NCBI RefSeq assembly: GCF_913566895.1
Contig: NZ_CAJYCN010000002.1
Coordinates: forward strand, 62,001 to 126,000
DNA: 64,000 bases
Direction of reading: 5' to 3'
Source: Listeria ilorinensis
GTDB lineage: Bacteria; Bacillota; Bacilli; Lactobacillales; Listeriaceae
Shown here: piece after piece, positions 37,081 through 48,046 of the stretch
How the letters are laid out: the number at the start of each line of letters is the position of its first letter
How positions within the stretch are numbered: position 1 is the first letter of the stretch
Notes under the pieces: model-generated
The model's input: only the letters and a program-made list of their open reading frames with translations
Databases searched by the model: none
What the model was told of the DNA's origin: nothing
Position numbers and translations under genes: made by a program

Positions 37081-39480
37081 TTACTGCGCCATATAGAGAT
37101 ACGGTGTAATGGCCTCCATACCGATCATCGGATCAATCGTTTCGATATTTTCCATCGTCAGGATCTTTTGACTACTACCTGACAAAACCTCTTCCGTTGA
37201 AATAAGCCGCTCATATAGTGTCGTTTGCCGGATAGTTTCATTGACACGCTCAACGCCCATTCGAAAAGCGTCTTCCTCTCCACAAAGAATCAAGAACTGC
37301 TGACTGCGCGTAACGCCCGTATAAAGCAGATCTCGCCGCAGCATTCGGTAATAACTACGGACAATCGGCATGATGACGATAGGAAATTCACTTCCCTGCG
37401 CTTTATGAATGGAACAACAGTAGGCGTGAGTCAACTGGTTGAATTCCTGCCGATAATAGGTCACTTCTGTTTGATCAAAAGCAACGACGATCATATCCTG
37501 TTTTTCCGTATTCTCTTTTGCGTACATGATCGAAACGATTTCGCCGATATCCCCATTGAAGACATTTTTTTCTGGCTGATTGACTAATTGGAGTACTTTA
37601 TCATGCACACGATACTTGATATCACCAAAGCTAAGTTCCTTTCGTTTGCCGGATTCATTGGGATTGAAAATCTCCTGCAAATTCTTATTAAGTACATCAA
37701 TCCCTGCTGGTCCGCGATACATCGGTGCAAGCACTTGGATATCTTTTGCACGGAATCCCTTTGCCTTGGCATTCAGCACGACCTGCTCGACCACATCAGC
37801 GATCTGGTTGACATGACAATGGAAAAATGAACGATCTGCTTGGTTTCTGGTAAAATCATCTGGCAAATGTCCTTCTTTAATTGCATGCGCCATTTCGATA
37901 ATCGTCGATCCGTCTTTTTGCCGATAAATATCTGTTAAAGCGACAGTTGGAATCGTTGCAGAATGCAGGATATCTTTTAAGACCTGCCCAGGGCCGACAG
38001 AAGGCAACTGATCCTGATCCCCCACCAAAATAACCTGCATATGCGCCGGTAAAGCGCGGAACAACTGATTGGCCAGCCAGACATCCACCATTGACATCTC
38101 ATCTACGATCAGAAGGCGGCCATCAATCGTCCTTTCAGCCTCGTCATCCATGCCCTCTTGACCATTCATCCCCAACAATCGATGAATCGTCATGGCCGGC
38201 AGCCCCGTCGATTCACTCATTCGTTTAGCCGCTCGACCCGTAGGTGCTGCAAGCAAAACCGGGAATGTCTGTCCATCTTTATAAGCGTGCGGATCTAGAC
38301 TGACACCATTCAGCTCACTATATAGCTCAACAATTCCTTTGATAACCGTTGTTTTCCCCGTGCCAGGACCGCCTGTCAGTACCATCATCGGTGACATCAG
38401 CGCCGTTTTGAGTGCTTCCCGCTGTGACTCTCCATATGAGACCTTGATACGCTCTTCCAGTTCGCCTAAAGCAAGCAAAAACTCGGACTCTGGAAACTGA
38501 TCGGCATATTCGGTTTGCTTCATCATTCGCTTGATATGGTGCGTCAGACCCGTTTCTGCAAAATAAAGTGATGGCATATAAAGCCGGGTGTTCTCAGCGA
38601 TGAGTTTTTCTGCGTCTTTTAAATAGGTAATCTCTCGCGAAATATCCTCCAAAGCGATTCTCTCAGGATCATGCTGTTCCAGTAAGGCCTTTGTCAGTTG
38701 CATCAGTTCTTCTTCTTCCAGATAGACATTCCCCTGCTTCAAAGACTCATTATCAAGCACAAAAAGGAGCGCTGCACGAATTCGCTCTGGATGCCGACCG
38801 CCAAGCCCCAATTTTTTGCCCAGTTCATCCGCTCGCTGAAACCCGATTCCTTTCACATCTTCAATTAATTTGTAGGGATTTTTTTCAAGAATATCTAGCG
38901 CATGCTGTTTATAAACCTGAAAAATACGCATGGAAAGTTGTGGGCCAAAACCATACTGATTCAAACCGACCATCACATGTTCTAAACCCTGATTTTCCCG
39001 AAGCGTCTCGACAAGCTGGTCAGCTGTTTTTTTCGGTAGTTTGGGAACCTCTCTTAGCAGATCTGGCTCATTCAAAATACGGCTGATGGCTTCCTCTCCC
39101 AAGGTGTCGACTATTGCCTCAGCCGTTTTTTTCCCAACGCCTTTAAAGATTTCACCAGAAAGATACTGGACTACACCATCACGTGATTTTGGCATTTCTT
39201 TGCGGAATTTTTCCACCTTGAATTGCTGTCCAAACTTCACATGTTCTTGCATCACTCCGTAAAATTGATACAATTCCTGTTCCTGAAGCTGAGGAAAAAA
39301 GCCTGTAACGATAATATCCCGCTCGTCCCAATCCGTATTGGTCTCTTTTACTAGGATTCGCACCACAGAAAAAAGATTATCCGCATTATGGAAAATCGTC
39401 GACAAAACGGTGCCTTTTATAAATTTTTCTCCATCTGCCTCTTCTTTTTCAAATAAACGAAGCGAAGTCTGATCTTCCAT
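37081..39480 (-). CDS. recD2: ATP-dependent helicase RecD2 (RecD-like)
   Basis: 5'-3' superfamily 1B helicase of 799 residues, the form found in bacteria where RecD is not part of RecBCD; linked with replication-fork repair. The long N-terminal region contains helix-hairpin-helix segments (GVGKKTAEAIVD near 112-123, DVKGIGFQRADEL near 208). Walker A is LTGGPGTGKTT near 358-368, Walker B is LLIVDEMSMVD, and motif VI is in YTGVTRSQQFLILCG. It lies downstream of the TPR gene. Confidence 0.95.
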   Translation of the reverse strand: MEDQTSLRLFEKEEADGEKFIKGTVLSTIFHNADNLFSVVRILVKETNTDWDERDIIVTGFFPQLQEQELYQFYGVMQEHVKFGQQFKVEKFRKEMPKSRDGVVQYLSGEIFKGVGKKTAEAIVDTLGEEAISRILNEPDLLREVPKLPKKTADQLVETLRENQGLEHVMVGLNQYGFGPQLSMRIFQVYKQHALDILEKNPYKLIEDVKGIGFQRADELGKKLGLGGRHPERIRAALLFVLDNESLKQGNVYLEEEELMQLTKALLEQHDPERIALEDISREITYLKDAEKLIAENTRLYMPSLYFAETGLTHHIKRMMKQTEYADQFPESEFLLALGELEERIKVSYGESQREALKTALMSPMMVLTGGPGTGKTTVIKGIVELYSELNGVSLDPHAYKDGQTFPVLLAAPTGRAAKRMSESTGLPAMTIHRLLGMNGQEGMDDEAERTIDGRLLIVDEMSMVDVWLANQLFRALPAHMQVILVGDQDQLPSVGPGQVLKDILHSATIPTVALTDIYRQKDGSTIIEMAHAIKEGHLPDDFTRNQADRSFFHCHVNQIADVVEQVVLNAKAKGFRAKDIQVLAPMYRGPAGIDVLNKNLQEIFNPNESGKRKELSFGDIKYRVHDKVLQLVNQPEKNVFNGDIGEIVSIMYAKENTEKQDMIVVAFDQTEVTYYRQEFNQLTHAYCCSIHKAQGSEFPIVIMPIVRSYYRMLRRDLLYTGVTRSQQFLILCGEEDAFRMGVERVNETIRQTTLYERLISTEEVLSGSSQKILTMENIETIDPMIGMEAITPYLYMAQ

Positions 39481-39509
39481 TCGGCTTTCCTCCTCCTTTA
39501 CTTAAAAAA

Positions 39510-40178
39510 TTATTTGTCCTGTTCCTCATAAGCTAGAATTGCAGCCAAACCGTTTTCTGCCAAGCTATGATGGGCATCTGACTGGAGCGCCCGTTCAAAA
39601 AAGTTTTTGGCAACGATCAAATCCCCCTGCCAAGCAAGATAAACAGCACCCAAATTATAAAGAGCATCTGCGTCTTCCTCTTTTAATGTTAAGGTCCGTT
39701 CAAGCATGACAACGGCTTCTTCATATATGCCCTCTTTTGCAAGTGCAATCCCATATTGGAACGTGTTTTCCGGATCTTCTGGTGCCAATTCAACACTTCT
39801 AAGTAAAAATGGCAGCGCAAATGTATTTTGCTCCAGCTGTACGAAGCTCATACCTAGCATAAAGAAAACATCTCCATTCTCCATACCTTGTTTGATAGCC
39901 AGATCGAATTCATCTCGCGCTTCAGGATAACGCTCTAATTCATAATATAAATTTCCTAAGCTGTAATGAGCGGCCGGAACTTCTTTCTCCAGCTCAACTG
40001 CACGTTTAAAAAAGATTTCTGCTCGCGTAAAATCATCCATTGAAAGTAGCACATTTCCAAAATTAATGTAACCGACTGGATCAGTTGGATTTTCTTCGAT
40101 CACTTCAGTGAAAAGAGCCACCGCTTGTTCTAATTTGCCTTCCTGCATTAACCGAATTCCCTGTTCATTTTTATTCAT
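39510..40178 (-). CDS. Tetratricopeptide-repeat protein
   Basis: Protein of 222 residues made of about six TPR units, for example PVGYINFGNVLLSMDDFTRA, PAAHYSLGNLYYELERYPEA and ADALYNLGAVYLAWQGDLIV. No signal peptide, so it acts in the cytoplasm, probably as a protein-binding scaffold; its partner is unknown. It lies 12 bases after the hydrolase gene and 29 bases before recD2, so all three may be one transcript. Confidence 0.9.
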   Translation of the reverse strand: MNKNEQGIRLMQEGKLEQAVALFTEVIEENPTDPVGYINFGNVLLSMDDFTRAEIFFKRAVELEKEVPAAHYSLGNLYYELERYPEARDEFDLAIKQGMENGDVFFMLGMSFVQLEQNTFALPFLLRSVELAPEDPENTFQYGIALAKEGIYEEAVVMLERTLTLKEEDADALYNLGAVYLAWQGDLIVAKNFFERALQSDAHHSLAENGLAAILAYEEQDK

Positions 40179-40190
40179 ATCTAATTCGCC

Positions 40191-40931
40191 TCACTTTTCA
40201 TTCTGAACACTTGTTTTTAGCCAAGAAATCATACTGGATGCTGTCTGATCGGTCTGGCTGCTGGCCGAAATCGTCCGTTCTCCATCACCATTTTGCTTAC
40301 CGTATGAGCCGAACCCCGCATGGTTTCCACCTTTTATCGATACATAAGTCGTATCATTTTGTGGCAGATATTTTTTGCTTTCTTGATATTTATCCTGATT
40401 TAATACCTGATCATTGGTCGCCGTAATTGATAGTACTGGAATACCCGCTGATTTCAGATCACCCTTTTTATCCGGATAACTCGCCAAGAAAAACACACCC
40501 TCTATTTCATTCTGGTGTTCTGCTGCAAATCGTGAGGCCATCACGCCACCTAGCGAATGTCCGCCAATGACAAAATGTTCATCGCTATTTTCAGAAATGA
40601 TTGGTTCTGCACGATTTTTGCCGAATACAGCCAAATTAAATGGCATTTCCACCACGTAGGTTTTATAGCCAGCATTTGCCAACTGTTTCGCAAGAGGTGC
40701 ATAACTTAGTGCATCTATAAATGCTCCGGGGTACAAAATGATACTTTCGGATTCGGCACTTTCTTTTGGTTCAAAGATCAGCGCATTATCCGCTTCAAAA
40801 ACATCCATTTTACTAGTTGAATTCGCCGCCTCTTCTGCTGTTTCACTTGGTGTAGAATCAAAGTAAAAATAACCCCATGTAAGAACTAAAATAAGTACTA
40901 ATATACCGCCCCAAAATGCAATCTTCTTCAT
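40191..40931 (-). CDS. Membrane-anchored or secreted alpha/beta hydrolase
   Basis: Hydrolase of 246 residues with an N-terminal hydrophobic segment at about 6-25 that acts as signal or anchor. The nucleophile elbow is GGHSLGGVMA at about 127-136, an Asp in SITATNDQ and a His in KGGNHAGFGSYG complete the probable triad. The fold matches the dienelactone hydrolase/esterase group. The substrate is unknown. The closing residues before the stop overlap no other gene. Confidence 0.88.
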   Translation of the reverse strand: MKKIAFWGGILVLILVLTWGYFYFDSTPSETAEEAANSTSKMDVFEADNALIFEPKESAESESIILYPGAFIDALSYAPLAKQLANAGYKTYVVEMPFNLAVFGKNRAEPIISENSDEHFVIGGHSLGGVMASRFAAEHQNEIEGVFFLASYPDKKGDLKSAGIPVLSITATNDQVLNQDKYQESKKYLPQNDTTYVSIKGGNHAGFGSYGKQNGDGERTISASSQTDQTASSMISWLKTSVQNEK

Positions 40932-41010
40932 AAAAGACCTCTTTTCTCTTATTCGTTTAATATTTTACCACAAAAATCAAGGAAGCCCATTGAAAATCCA
41001 TTTTTTGCCA

Positions 41011-41044
41011 CAAAAAACCGGATCACCCAAGAATGATGATCCGG
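41011..41044 (-). terminator. Terminator of mnmA
   Basis: Arms CCGGATCA (41018-41025) and TGATCCGG (41037-41044) followed on the minus strand by six T. Confidence 0.9.
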
Positions 41045-41054
41045 ATCGTCTCTA

Positions 41055-43329
<2,275 letters not shown>

Positions 43330-43372
43330 AATAATCGCTTCCTTTTTTACGGTTGCTTCAAATTCGTACCCT

Positions 43373-43401
43373 ATTGTAACAGGAAATAACGCTGAAAGCA
43401 A
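43373..43401 (-). promoter_or_regulatory. Promoter of iscS-mnmA
   Basis: TTGCTT (43401-43396), a 17-base spacer, and TACAAT (43378-43373), preceded by TG one base upstream (extended -10), on the minus strand. Confidence 0.75.
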
Positions 43402-43445
43402 AACTGCAATCTGAATCATTCCTATTTACTTTAAACCATAGAAAA

Positions 43446-43641
43446 AGAAACCCCAATCGTACCGTCTAGGTTTCCCTTCCTTTGAACCCGCACTCAAGCA
43501 GGTGGGTGCTCTGTCTCGCGGTTTGCAAGTCCTCGTGTAAAGGCATGTGCGCTGCGCCAGAACGCCGAACTCCCAAGGTAAAAATAATTGTTCGGTTCAA
43601 AATATATAGGTACTATAACGAATACATTAGGGTTTCTTTAC
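43446..43641 (-). ncRNA. ssrS: 6S RNA
   Basis: About 195 bases between rarA and iscS with no ORF. The two ends pair as a closing stem: AAAGAAACCC at the 5' end (near 43639-43630) with GGGTTTCTTT at the 3' end (near 43455-43446). The middle folds into a long helix with a large open bubble (ACAATTATTTTTACCTTGGG region), as in 6S RNA, which mimics an open promoter and binds sigma-A RNA polymerase. The T-run at the 3' end acts as terminator. Listeria carries 6S RNA at this locus as I recall. Confidence 0.9.
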
Positions 43642-43648
43642 TTCATTA

Positions 43649-43677
43649 AGAATAGCATATTTAGAGAAAAAATACAA
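43649..43677 (-). promoter_or_regulatory. Promoter of 6S RNA
   Basis: TTGTAT (43677-43672), a 17-base spacer and TATTCT (43654-43649) on the minus strand. The start point about seven bases downstream matches the 5' end of the closing stem. Confidence 0.8.
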
Positions 43678-43697
43678 TTTGTGACAACTTTTTGACG

Positions 43698-44978
43698 TCA
43701 TTTTTTCCGCTTATTTTTAACTATATTTTCATAAACGGTTGCCAGCGCCTGCTCGAACTTACCTGTTTTTTTCGGACTATAATATTCCTTCCCCAAAAGC
43801 CGATCTGGTAAGTACTGTTGATCGACCCACGCATTTTCAAAATTATGGGGATACTGATAACCTTCTGCCCGACCCAGTTTTTTGGCTCCGCTATAATGAC
43901 CGTCTCTGAGATGATCTGGCACTTCACCGCTCAGCCCCTGCCGAATATCGGCCAGCGCCGCATCAACAGCACTGATTGCTGAATTAGATTTAGGCGATAG
44001 ACATAGCTCGATAACCGCATTGGCAAGCGGGATCCGTGCCTCAGGAAAGCCAACTTTTTCAGCCGTTTGAACCGCTGCGAGTGTCCTGGCACCCGCCTGA
44101 GGACTTGCTAGACCCACATCCTCATATGCCATCACAAGCAGTCGGCGCGAAATACTCACAAGGTCCCCCGCTTCAATCAAACGTCCCATATAATGTAACG
44201 CCGCATTTACATCACTACCTCGAACTGATTTCTGAAAGGCACTCAACACATCATAATGCGCATCTCCGTCCTTATCATGAGCCAGACTTTTCTTTTGTAG
44301 ACACTCTTCAGCAATTTCAAGTGTCACATGAATCTTTCCTGTATCATCTGGCTCCGTTGAAATAACTGCTAATTCAAGCGCGTTTAGTGCGCTGCGAACA
44401 TCTCCGTTGCTAGCAGTTGCAAAATGTGTCTTGGCAGCTTTATCAATCGTTACCTGATACTTGCCAAGTCCACGTTCTTGATCAGAGAGTGCCCGATCCA
44501 TCGTCAAAATAATCTCCTCCACGCGAAGAGGTTTAAGTTCGAAAATTTGTGTCCGACTGCGGATAGCCGGATTAATGGCAATATAGGGATTACTCGTTGT
44601 AGCTCCAATCAAAATGATCGCTCCACTTTCAAGGTGTGGAAGCAAAAAGTCCTGCTTGGCCTTGTCGAGCCGGTGCACTTCATCTAAGAGTAGAATAACC
44701 GTACCGCTCATCTTTGCTTCTGCTGCTACGACCTCCATATCTTTCTTATTATTCGTGACCGCATTCAGCGTCCGAAAAGCATATTTCGTACTGCCAGCAA
44801 TCGCAGAAGCAATCGATGTTTTGCCAATCCCCGGCGGACCGTAAAGGATCATGGAAGACAATTGTCTCGCTTTCACCATCCGATCAATGATTTTGTTTTT
44901 TCCTACCAAGTGGCTCTGCCCCACAACCTCATCGATCGATCTGGGGCGCATCCTGTAAGCTAAAGGTTGAATGGCCAT
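43698..44978 (-). CDS. rarA: Replication-associated recombination protein A (RarA/MgsA)
   Basis: AAA+ ATPase related to clamp loaders that acts at stalled replication forks. The 426 residues begin MAIQPLAYRMRPRSIDEVVGQ, with Walker A GPPGIGKTS at about 47-55, Walker B LLLDEVHR near 96-103, sensor 1 in IGATTSNPY, and a C-terminal tetramerisation region. ATG at 44978 has GGGAG before it; the frame 12 codons further up has no site. It is divergent from cymR. Confidence 0.95.
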   Translation of the reverse strand: MAIQPLAYRMRPRSIDEVVGQSHLVGKNKIIDRMVKARQLSSMILYGPPGIGKTSIASAIAGSTKYAFRTLNAVTNNKKDMEVVAAEAKMSGTVILLLDEVHRLDKAKQDFLLPHLESGAIILIGATTSNPYIAINPAIRSRTQIFELKPLRVEEIILTMDRALSDQERGLGKYQVTIDKAAKTHFATASNGDVRSALNALELAVISTEPDDTGKIHVTLEIAEECLQKKSLAHDKDGDAHYDVLSAFQKSVRGSDVNAALHYMGRLIEAGDLVSISRRLLVMAYEDVGLASPQAGARTLAAVQTAEKVGFPEARIPLANAVIELCLSPKSNSAISAVDAALADIRQGLSGEVPDHLRDGHYSGAKKLGRAEGYQYPHNFENAWVDQQYLPDRLLGKEYYSPKKTGKFEQALATVYENIVKNKRKK

Positions 44979-45012
44979 TACTAACGCTCCCTTTCCCTCA
45001 CTAATTCCTTTC

Positions 45013-45021
45013 ATTATACCA
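45013..45021 (-). promoter_or_regulatory. Extended -10 promoter element of rarA
   Basis: TGGTATAAT on the minus strand (45021-45013), with no good -35 at the right distance. Confidence 0.55.
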
Positions 45022-45041
45022 CAACTGGAAACACTCTTTCA

Positions 45042-45070
45042 TTGCAAGCTTCTTGTAAGTTCGTTATAAT
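45042..45070 (+). promoter_or_regulatory. Sigma-A promoter of cymR
   Basis: TTGCAA (45042-45047), a 17-base spacer and TATAAT (45065-45070). Confidence 0.85.
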
Positions 45071-45122
45071 TAGGCGAAGAAATCCGTGTTACTGGATATG
45101 TTTAGTTGGAGGTTATAATCGA

Positions 45123-45545
45123 ATGAAAATCACAACCAAAGGTCGTTATGGGCTGACAATCGCACTAGAACTTGCTCGTCAAGTTGGAGACGGCCCGATC
45201 TCACTGCGCAGTATCGCTGAGGCCAAAAACCTATCTGAGCATTATTTGGAACAACTGGTCGGTCCACTCCGCAATGCTGGCATTGTCAAGAGCATCCGCG
45301 GTGCTCACGGAGGTTATATGTTGAATGGTGACCCTGCTAAGATTACGGCTGGGGATGTGATCCGGACCCTTGAAGGCCCGATCGTTCTTGTGGAAAGTAT
45401 GGAAGACGAGGAACGAGCGCAACGAGAGCTTTGGACTCTTATGCGTGATGCAGTGAAAAATGTATTGGATAACACTACACTGGAAGATTTACTGGCACAT
45501 GAAAACGATCAGGAGCAAGCAGACGGCTATATGTTTTATATTTAA
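45123..45545 (+). CDS. cymR: Rrf2-family regulator CymR
   Basis: Rrf2 repressor of 140 residues. CymR in Bacillus and Listeria represses cysteine and sulfur uptake genes together with CysK. The winged helix begins MKITTKGRYGLTIALELA, with the recognition region NLSEHYLEQLVGPLRNAG and the wing RGAHGGYML. No Cys cluster is present, which excludes an IscR-type iron-sulfur sensor. ATG at 45123 is chosen, nine bases after GGAGGT. It lies near the cysteine desulfurase gene. Confidence 0.92.
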   Translation: MKITTKGRYGLTIALELARQVGDGPISLRSIAEAKNLSEHYLEQLVGPLRNAGIVKSIRGAHGGYMLNGDPAKITAGDVIRTLEGPIVLVESMEDEERAQRELWTLMRDAVKNVLDNTTLEDLLAHENDQEQADGYMFYI

Positions 45546-45546
45546 T

Positions 45547-45580
45547 AAAAACAGATCCAATAGGGTCTGTTTTTTTATTT
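45547..45580 (+). terminator. Terminator of cymR
   Basis: Arms AAAACAGATCC (45547-45557) and GGGTCTGTTTT (near 45563-45573) with one wobble, followed by TTTTATTT. Confidence 0.85.
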
Positions 45581-45648
45581 GACCTTACATCGTTTTCACT
45601 TTATGAATCAGAATCTATCTAGACCAATCTCATTTTGAAATCGTTTTC

Positions 45649-45665
45649 TGTTAGATTATCTAACA
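45649..45665. promoter_or_regulatory. GlnR/TnrA box 1 upstream of amtB
   Basis: TGTTAGATTATCTAACA fits the consensus TGTNA-N7-TNACA exactly and is nearly a full palindrome. It lies about 30 bases upstream of the -35. Confidence 0.93.
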
Positions 45666-45691
45666 AAATTGATGAAATAAATAAAAAAGTC

Positions 45692-45719
45692 TTGCAATTT
45701 TAAAATTTTTCAGTATGAT
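45692..45719 (+). promoter_or_regulatory. Promoter of amtB-glnK
   Basis: TTGCAA (45692-45697), a 16-base spacer and TATGAT (45714-45719), between the two GlnR/TnrA boxes. Confidence 0.65.
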
Positions 45720-45742
45720 AGGTCCATAAATAAAATATTTCT

Positions 45743-45759
45743 TGTTAGTTTATCTAACA
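45743..45759. promoter_or_regulatory. GlnR/TnrA box 2, between promoter and amtB
   Basis: TGTTAGTTTATCTAACA, again a full match to the consensus. Its centre is 94 bases from that of box 1. Its place downstream of the likely start point suits a repressor site. Confidence 0.93.
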
Positions 45760-45773
45760 TAAAAGGAGAGTTG

Positions 45774-46982
45774 ATGATGGAATCTGTCTTTATGTTTTTC
45801 TGTACACTTCTTGTTTGGCTTATGACACCAGGGATTGCACTGTTTTACGGAGGAATGGTTCGAAGAAAGAATGTCTTAAGTACGGCCATGTATAGCTTTA
45901 GTTCAATGGCTATCATTTCTATCTTATGGGTGACGATTGGCTATTCTTTAGCTTTTTCACCCGGAAACAGCTTTATCGGCGGTTTTGAATGGAGCATGCT
46001 GCAAAATGTTGGATTTGCTCCAAATGAGCTGTATAGTTCTGCCATTCCACATATTCTCTTCATGATGTTTCAAATGACTTTTGCCATTTTGACTGTCGCC
46101 ATCATTTCAGGAGCCTTTGCAGAACGCATGAACTTTGTCGCTTATTTACTATTCATCATCATGTGGTCTTTACTTGTATACTCCCCTGTCGCTCATTGGG
46201 TATGGGGTGATGGTGGTTTTCTCCGCGAAATGGGCGCACTTGATTTTGCCGGTGGAAATGTAGTGCACATCAGCTCTGGAGTAACAGGACTGGTTTTGGC
46301 GATCATGATCGGACGTCGGAAAGAAGCTGATACCGCTTCCCCGCATAATTTACCCCTTGCGCTGATTGGTGGCATCCTTGTTTGGTTTGGCTGGTATGGT
46401 TTTAATGTGGGCAGTGCTTTAACGATTGACAATGTAGCTATGGCGGCATTTGTCAACACAAATACAGCAGCGGCAGCGGGAATTATCGGATGGTGCGCGA
46501 TCGAATGGCTCATCAATAAACGACCAACCATGCTTGGAACAATTTCCGGAGCCATTGCTGGTTTAGTCTCCATCACACCGGCAGCCGGCTTTGTTACTGT
46601 GCCCAGTGCCATGATAATTGGTTTTCTTGGCGGTGCTGTTTGTTTCTGGGGGGTCTTCTGGTTGAAAGGAAAAGTCAAATACGATGATGCACTGGATGCT
46701 TTTGGGCTTCACGGTATTGGAGGCATTTGGGGCGGCATTGCTACCGGACTATTTGCCACAACCAAAATCAATCCTGCTGGTGCAGATGGACTCTTTTATG
46801 GGGGCGCCTCCCTTCTCTTCAAACAACTGGCCGCAATCGGTATTACGATCGTCTTTGTCGCAATTATGACAGCCATTATCGTCACACTGATTAAGCTGTT
46901 CGTACCTATCCGTGTTAATGAAGATCAAGAATTCAAAGGACTGGACTTAACGCTTCACGGCGAAAAAGCCTACCAAGACTAA
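45774..46982 (+). CDS. amtB: Ammonium transporter AmtB
   Basis: Membrane channel for ammonium, about 11 helices, 402 residues. The conserved pore histidines are in GGNVVHISSGV near 161-171 and FGLHGIGGIWGG near 308-319, and the signature LVWFGWYGFNVGS is present. Two ATGs (45774 and 45777) follow AAAAGGAG; either may be used. It is followed by glnK at 12 bases and preceded by two GlnR/TnrA boxes, so it is made when nitrogen is short. Confidence 0.96.
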   Translation: MMESVFMFFCTLLVWLMTPGIALFYGGMVRRKNVLSTAMYSFSSMAIISILWVTIGYSLAFSPGNSFIGGFEWSMLQNVGFAPNELYSSAIPHILFMMFQMTFAILTVAIISGAFAERMNFVAYLLFIIMWSLLVYSPVAHWVWGDGGFLREMGALDFAGGNVVHISSGVTGLVLAIMIGRRKEADTASPHNLPLALIGGILVWFGWYGFNVGSALTIDNVAMAAFVNTNTAAAAGIIGWCAIEWLINKRPTMLGTISGAIAGLVSITPAAGFVTVPSAMIIGFLGGAVCFWGVFWLKGKVKYDDALDAFGLHGIGGIWGGIATGLFATTKINPAGADGLFYGGASLLFKQLAAIGITIVFVAIMTAIIVTLIKLFVPIRVNEDQEFKGLDLTLHGEKAYQD

Positions 46983-46994
46983 GGGGGAACAAAA

Positions 46995-47360
46995 ATGAAT
47001 ACATTAACCAAAATTGAGATTATCACACGTCCAAATCGCTTTGAAATTTTCCAAAAAGAACTGGCAAAAATCGGCGTTAGCGGACTGACTGTGACAAAAG
47101 CACTTGGGACAGGGCTCGAAAAAGGTCTCATTGAGCTTTACCGCGGAACAAAAAAAGAAAACAACATCCATGAACGAATGAAAATCGAAATCGTTGTGAG
47201 TACTGTTCCTGTCGAAGACGTGCTGCGCGTTGTAAAGGAAACCCTTAGGACCGGCGAGCCAGGTGACGGAAAAGTCTTCATTTATCCGCTTACTGAAGTG
47301 GTGAAAATCAGTACTGGAGAAACAGGAGTAGCAGCTTTGCAGGATGCACCTGTCCAATAA
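46995..47360 (+). CDS. glnK: PII-family nitrogen regulatory protein GlnK
   Basis: Trimeric signal protein that binds ATP, ADP and 2-oxoglutarate and gates AmtB. The 121 residues show the T-loop region GLIELYRGTKKENN near 44-57 and the B-loop GEPGDGKVF at 87-95. The second T-loop Tyr that is uridylylated in enteric PII is absent, as in Bacillus GlnK. Its start follows AAGGGGGA. It is co-transcribed with amtB. Confidence 0.95.
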   Translation: MNTLTKIEIITRPNRFEIFQKELAKIGVSGLTVTKALGTGLEKGLIELYRGTKKENNIHERMKIEIVVSTVPVEDVLRVVKETLRTGEPGDGKVFIYPLTEVVKISTGETGVAALQDAPVQ

Positions 47361-47363
47361 AAT

Positions 47364-47396
47364 GGCAAATCATTAACAATCTGCCCCTTTTTTCTA
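47364..47396 (+). terminator. Terminator of amtB-glnK
   Basis: Stem GGCAAAT / ATCTGCC with one mismatch, followed by CCTTTTTTCT. Confidence 0.7.
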
Positions 47397-47488
47397 AAAA
47401 TACAATGAGAAAATGGCCTTTCGACTTCCCGAATTACTGGAAACCGCTTATAATGGGAAAGGAAATGTATTTTTAGATTGGAGGCGCG

Positions 47489-47872
47489 ATGGCTATAATG
47501 CGTAAAATCCCGATTTTCACCATTATTGCTGCCTTGTTACTTGGCGCAGGTTACCTTTACTACGATCATGAGAAATCCAAAGTAGAGGTTACTTTTAATT
47601 ATATAGTTGATAAAAAAACAAAGGATCATCAGGTCAAAGGCCGCATTGATGGAGCCGGAGATACCACTGTGACACTCTCCTTATCTGCTGATGACTGGAA
47701 TGATATCAAAACAGGTAAACATTATAATATTCAAGCTGTTTTCTATAACAAGAATAAACTTTCTGATAAAGAAAAACAAAAGTTGGATGGACCTTTTTGG
47801 TCAAATGAGGCCAATCAAGGGATTCTCGTCAATGATATTGATATTGAGCAAATCGAAGAACTTGATTATTAA
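47489..47872 (+). CDS. Small membrane-anchored protein, unknown function
   Basis: Protein of 127 residues with an N-terminal hydrophobic segment at about 6-24 (IFTIIAALLLGAGYLYY) and a charged outer domain rich in Lys and Asp with beta-like segments. There is no lipobox Cys, so it is either anchored by the helix or cut as a signal peptide. I do not recognise the family. GGAGG stands four to five bases before the ATG at 47489. It has its own terminator. Confidence 0.75.
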   Translation: MAIMRKIPIFTIIAALLLGAGYLYYDHEKSKVEVTFNYIVDKKTKDHQVKGRIDGAGDTTVTLSLSADDWNDIKTGKHYNIQAVFYNKNKLSDKEKQKLDGPFWSNEANQGILVNDIDIEQIEELDY

Positions 47873-47880
47873 TAACTAAG

Positions 47881-47922
47881 AAGCTTTTCAAATAGCCTAT
47901 GTGCCGTTTGAAAAGCTTTTTT
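47881..47922 (+). terminator. Terminator after the small membrane protein gene
   Basis: Perfect 12-base arms AAGCTTTTCAAA (47881-47892) and TTTGAAAAGCTT (47907-47918) followed by TTTT. Confidence 0.92.
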
Positions 47923-47983
47923 GGAATAAAAATCAGCTATTTTTGTTCTGATTATTTGTGAGCCTTCTTCCCCGTCCTACTGC

Positions 47984-48012
47984 TTGTGTGCAATCGCTAA
48001 TTCTAGTACAAT
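47984..48012 (+). promoter_or_regulatory. Promoter of the CLC-type channel gene
   Basis: TTGTGT (47984-47989), a 17-base spacer and TACAAT (48007-48012). Confidence 0.7.
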
Positions 48013-48046
48013 AGTTATTATCGATGTAAGGGAGTGATAAAGCTAC

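Noticed and set aside
43330-43419. 30-codon N-terminal extension of the cysteine desulfurase
   Set aside because: It would start upstream of the promoter found at 43373-43401 and is not seen in the family.
46193-46678. 161-codon ORF on the minus strand inside amtB
   Set aside because: Exact shadow of amtB, which has family motifs, a binding site and promoter; the antisense protein has no recognisable feature.
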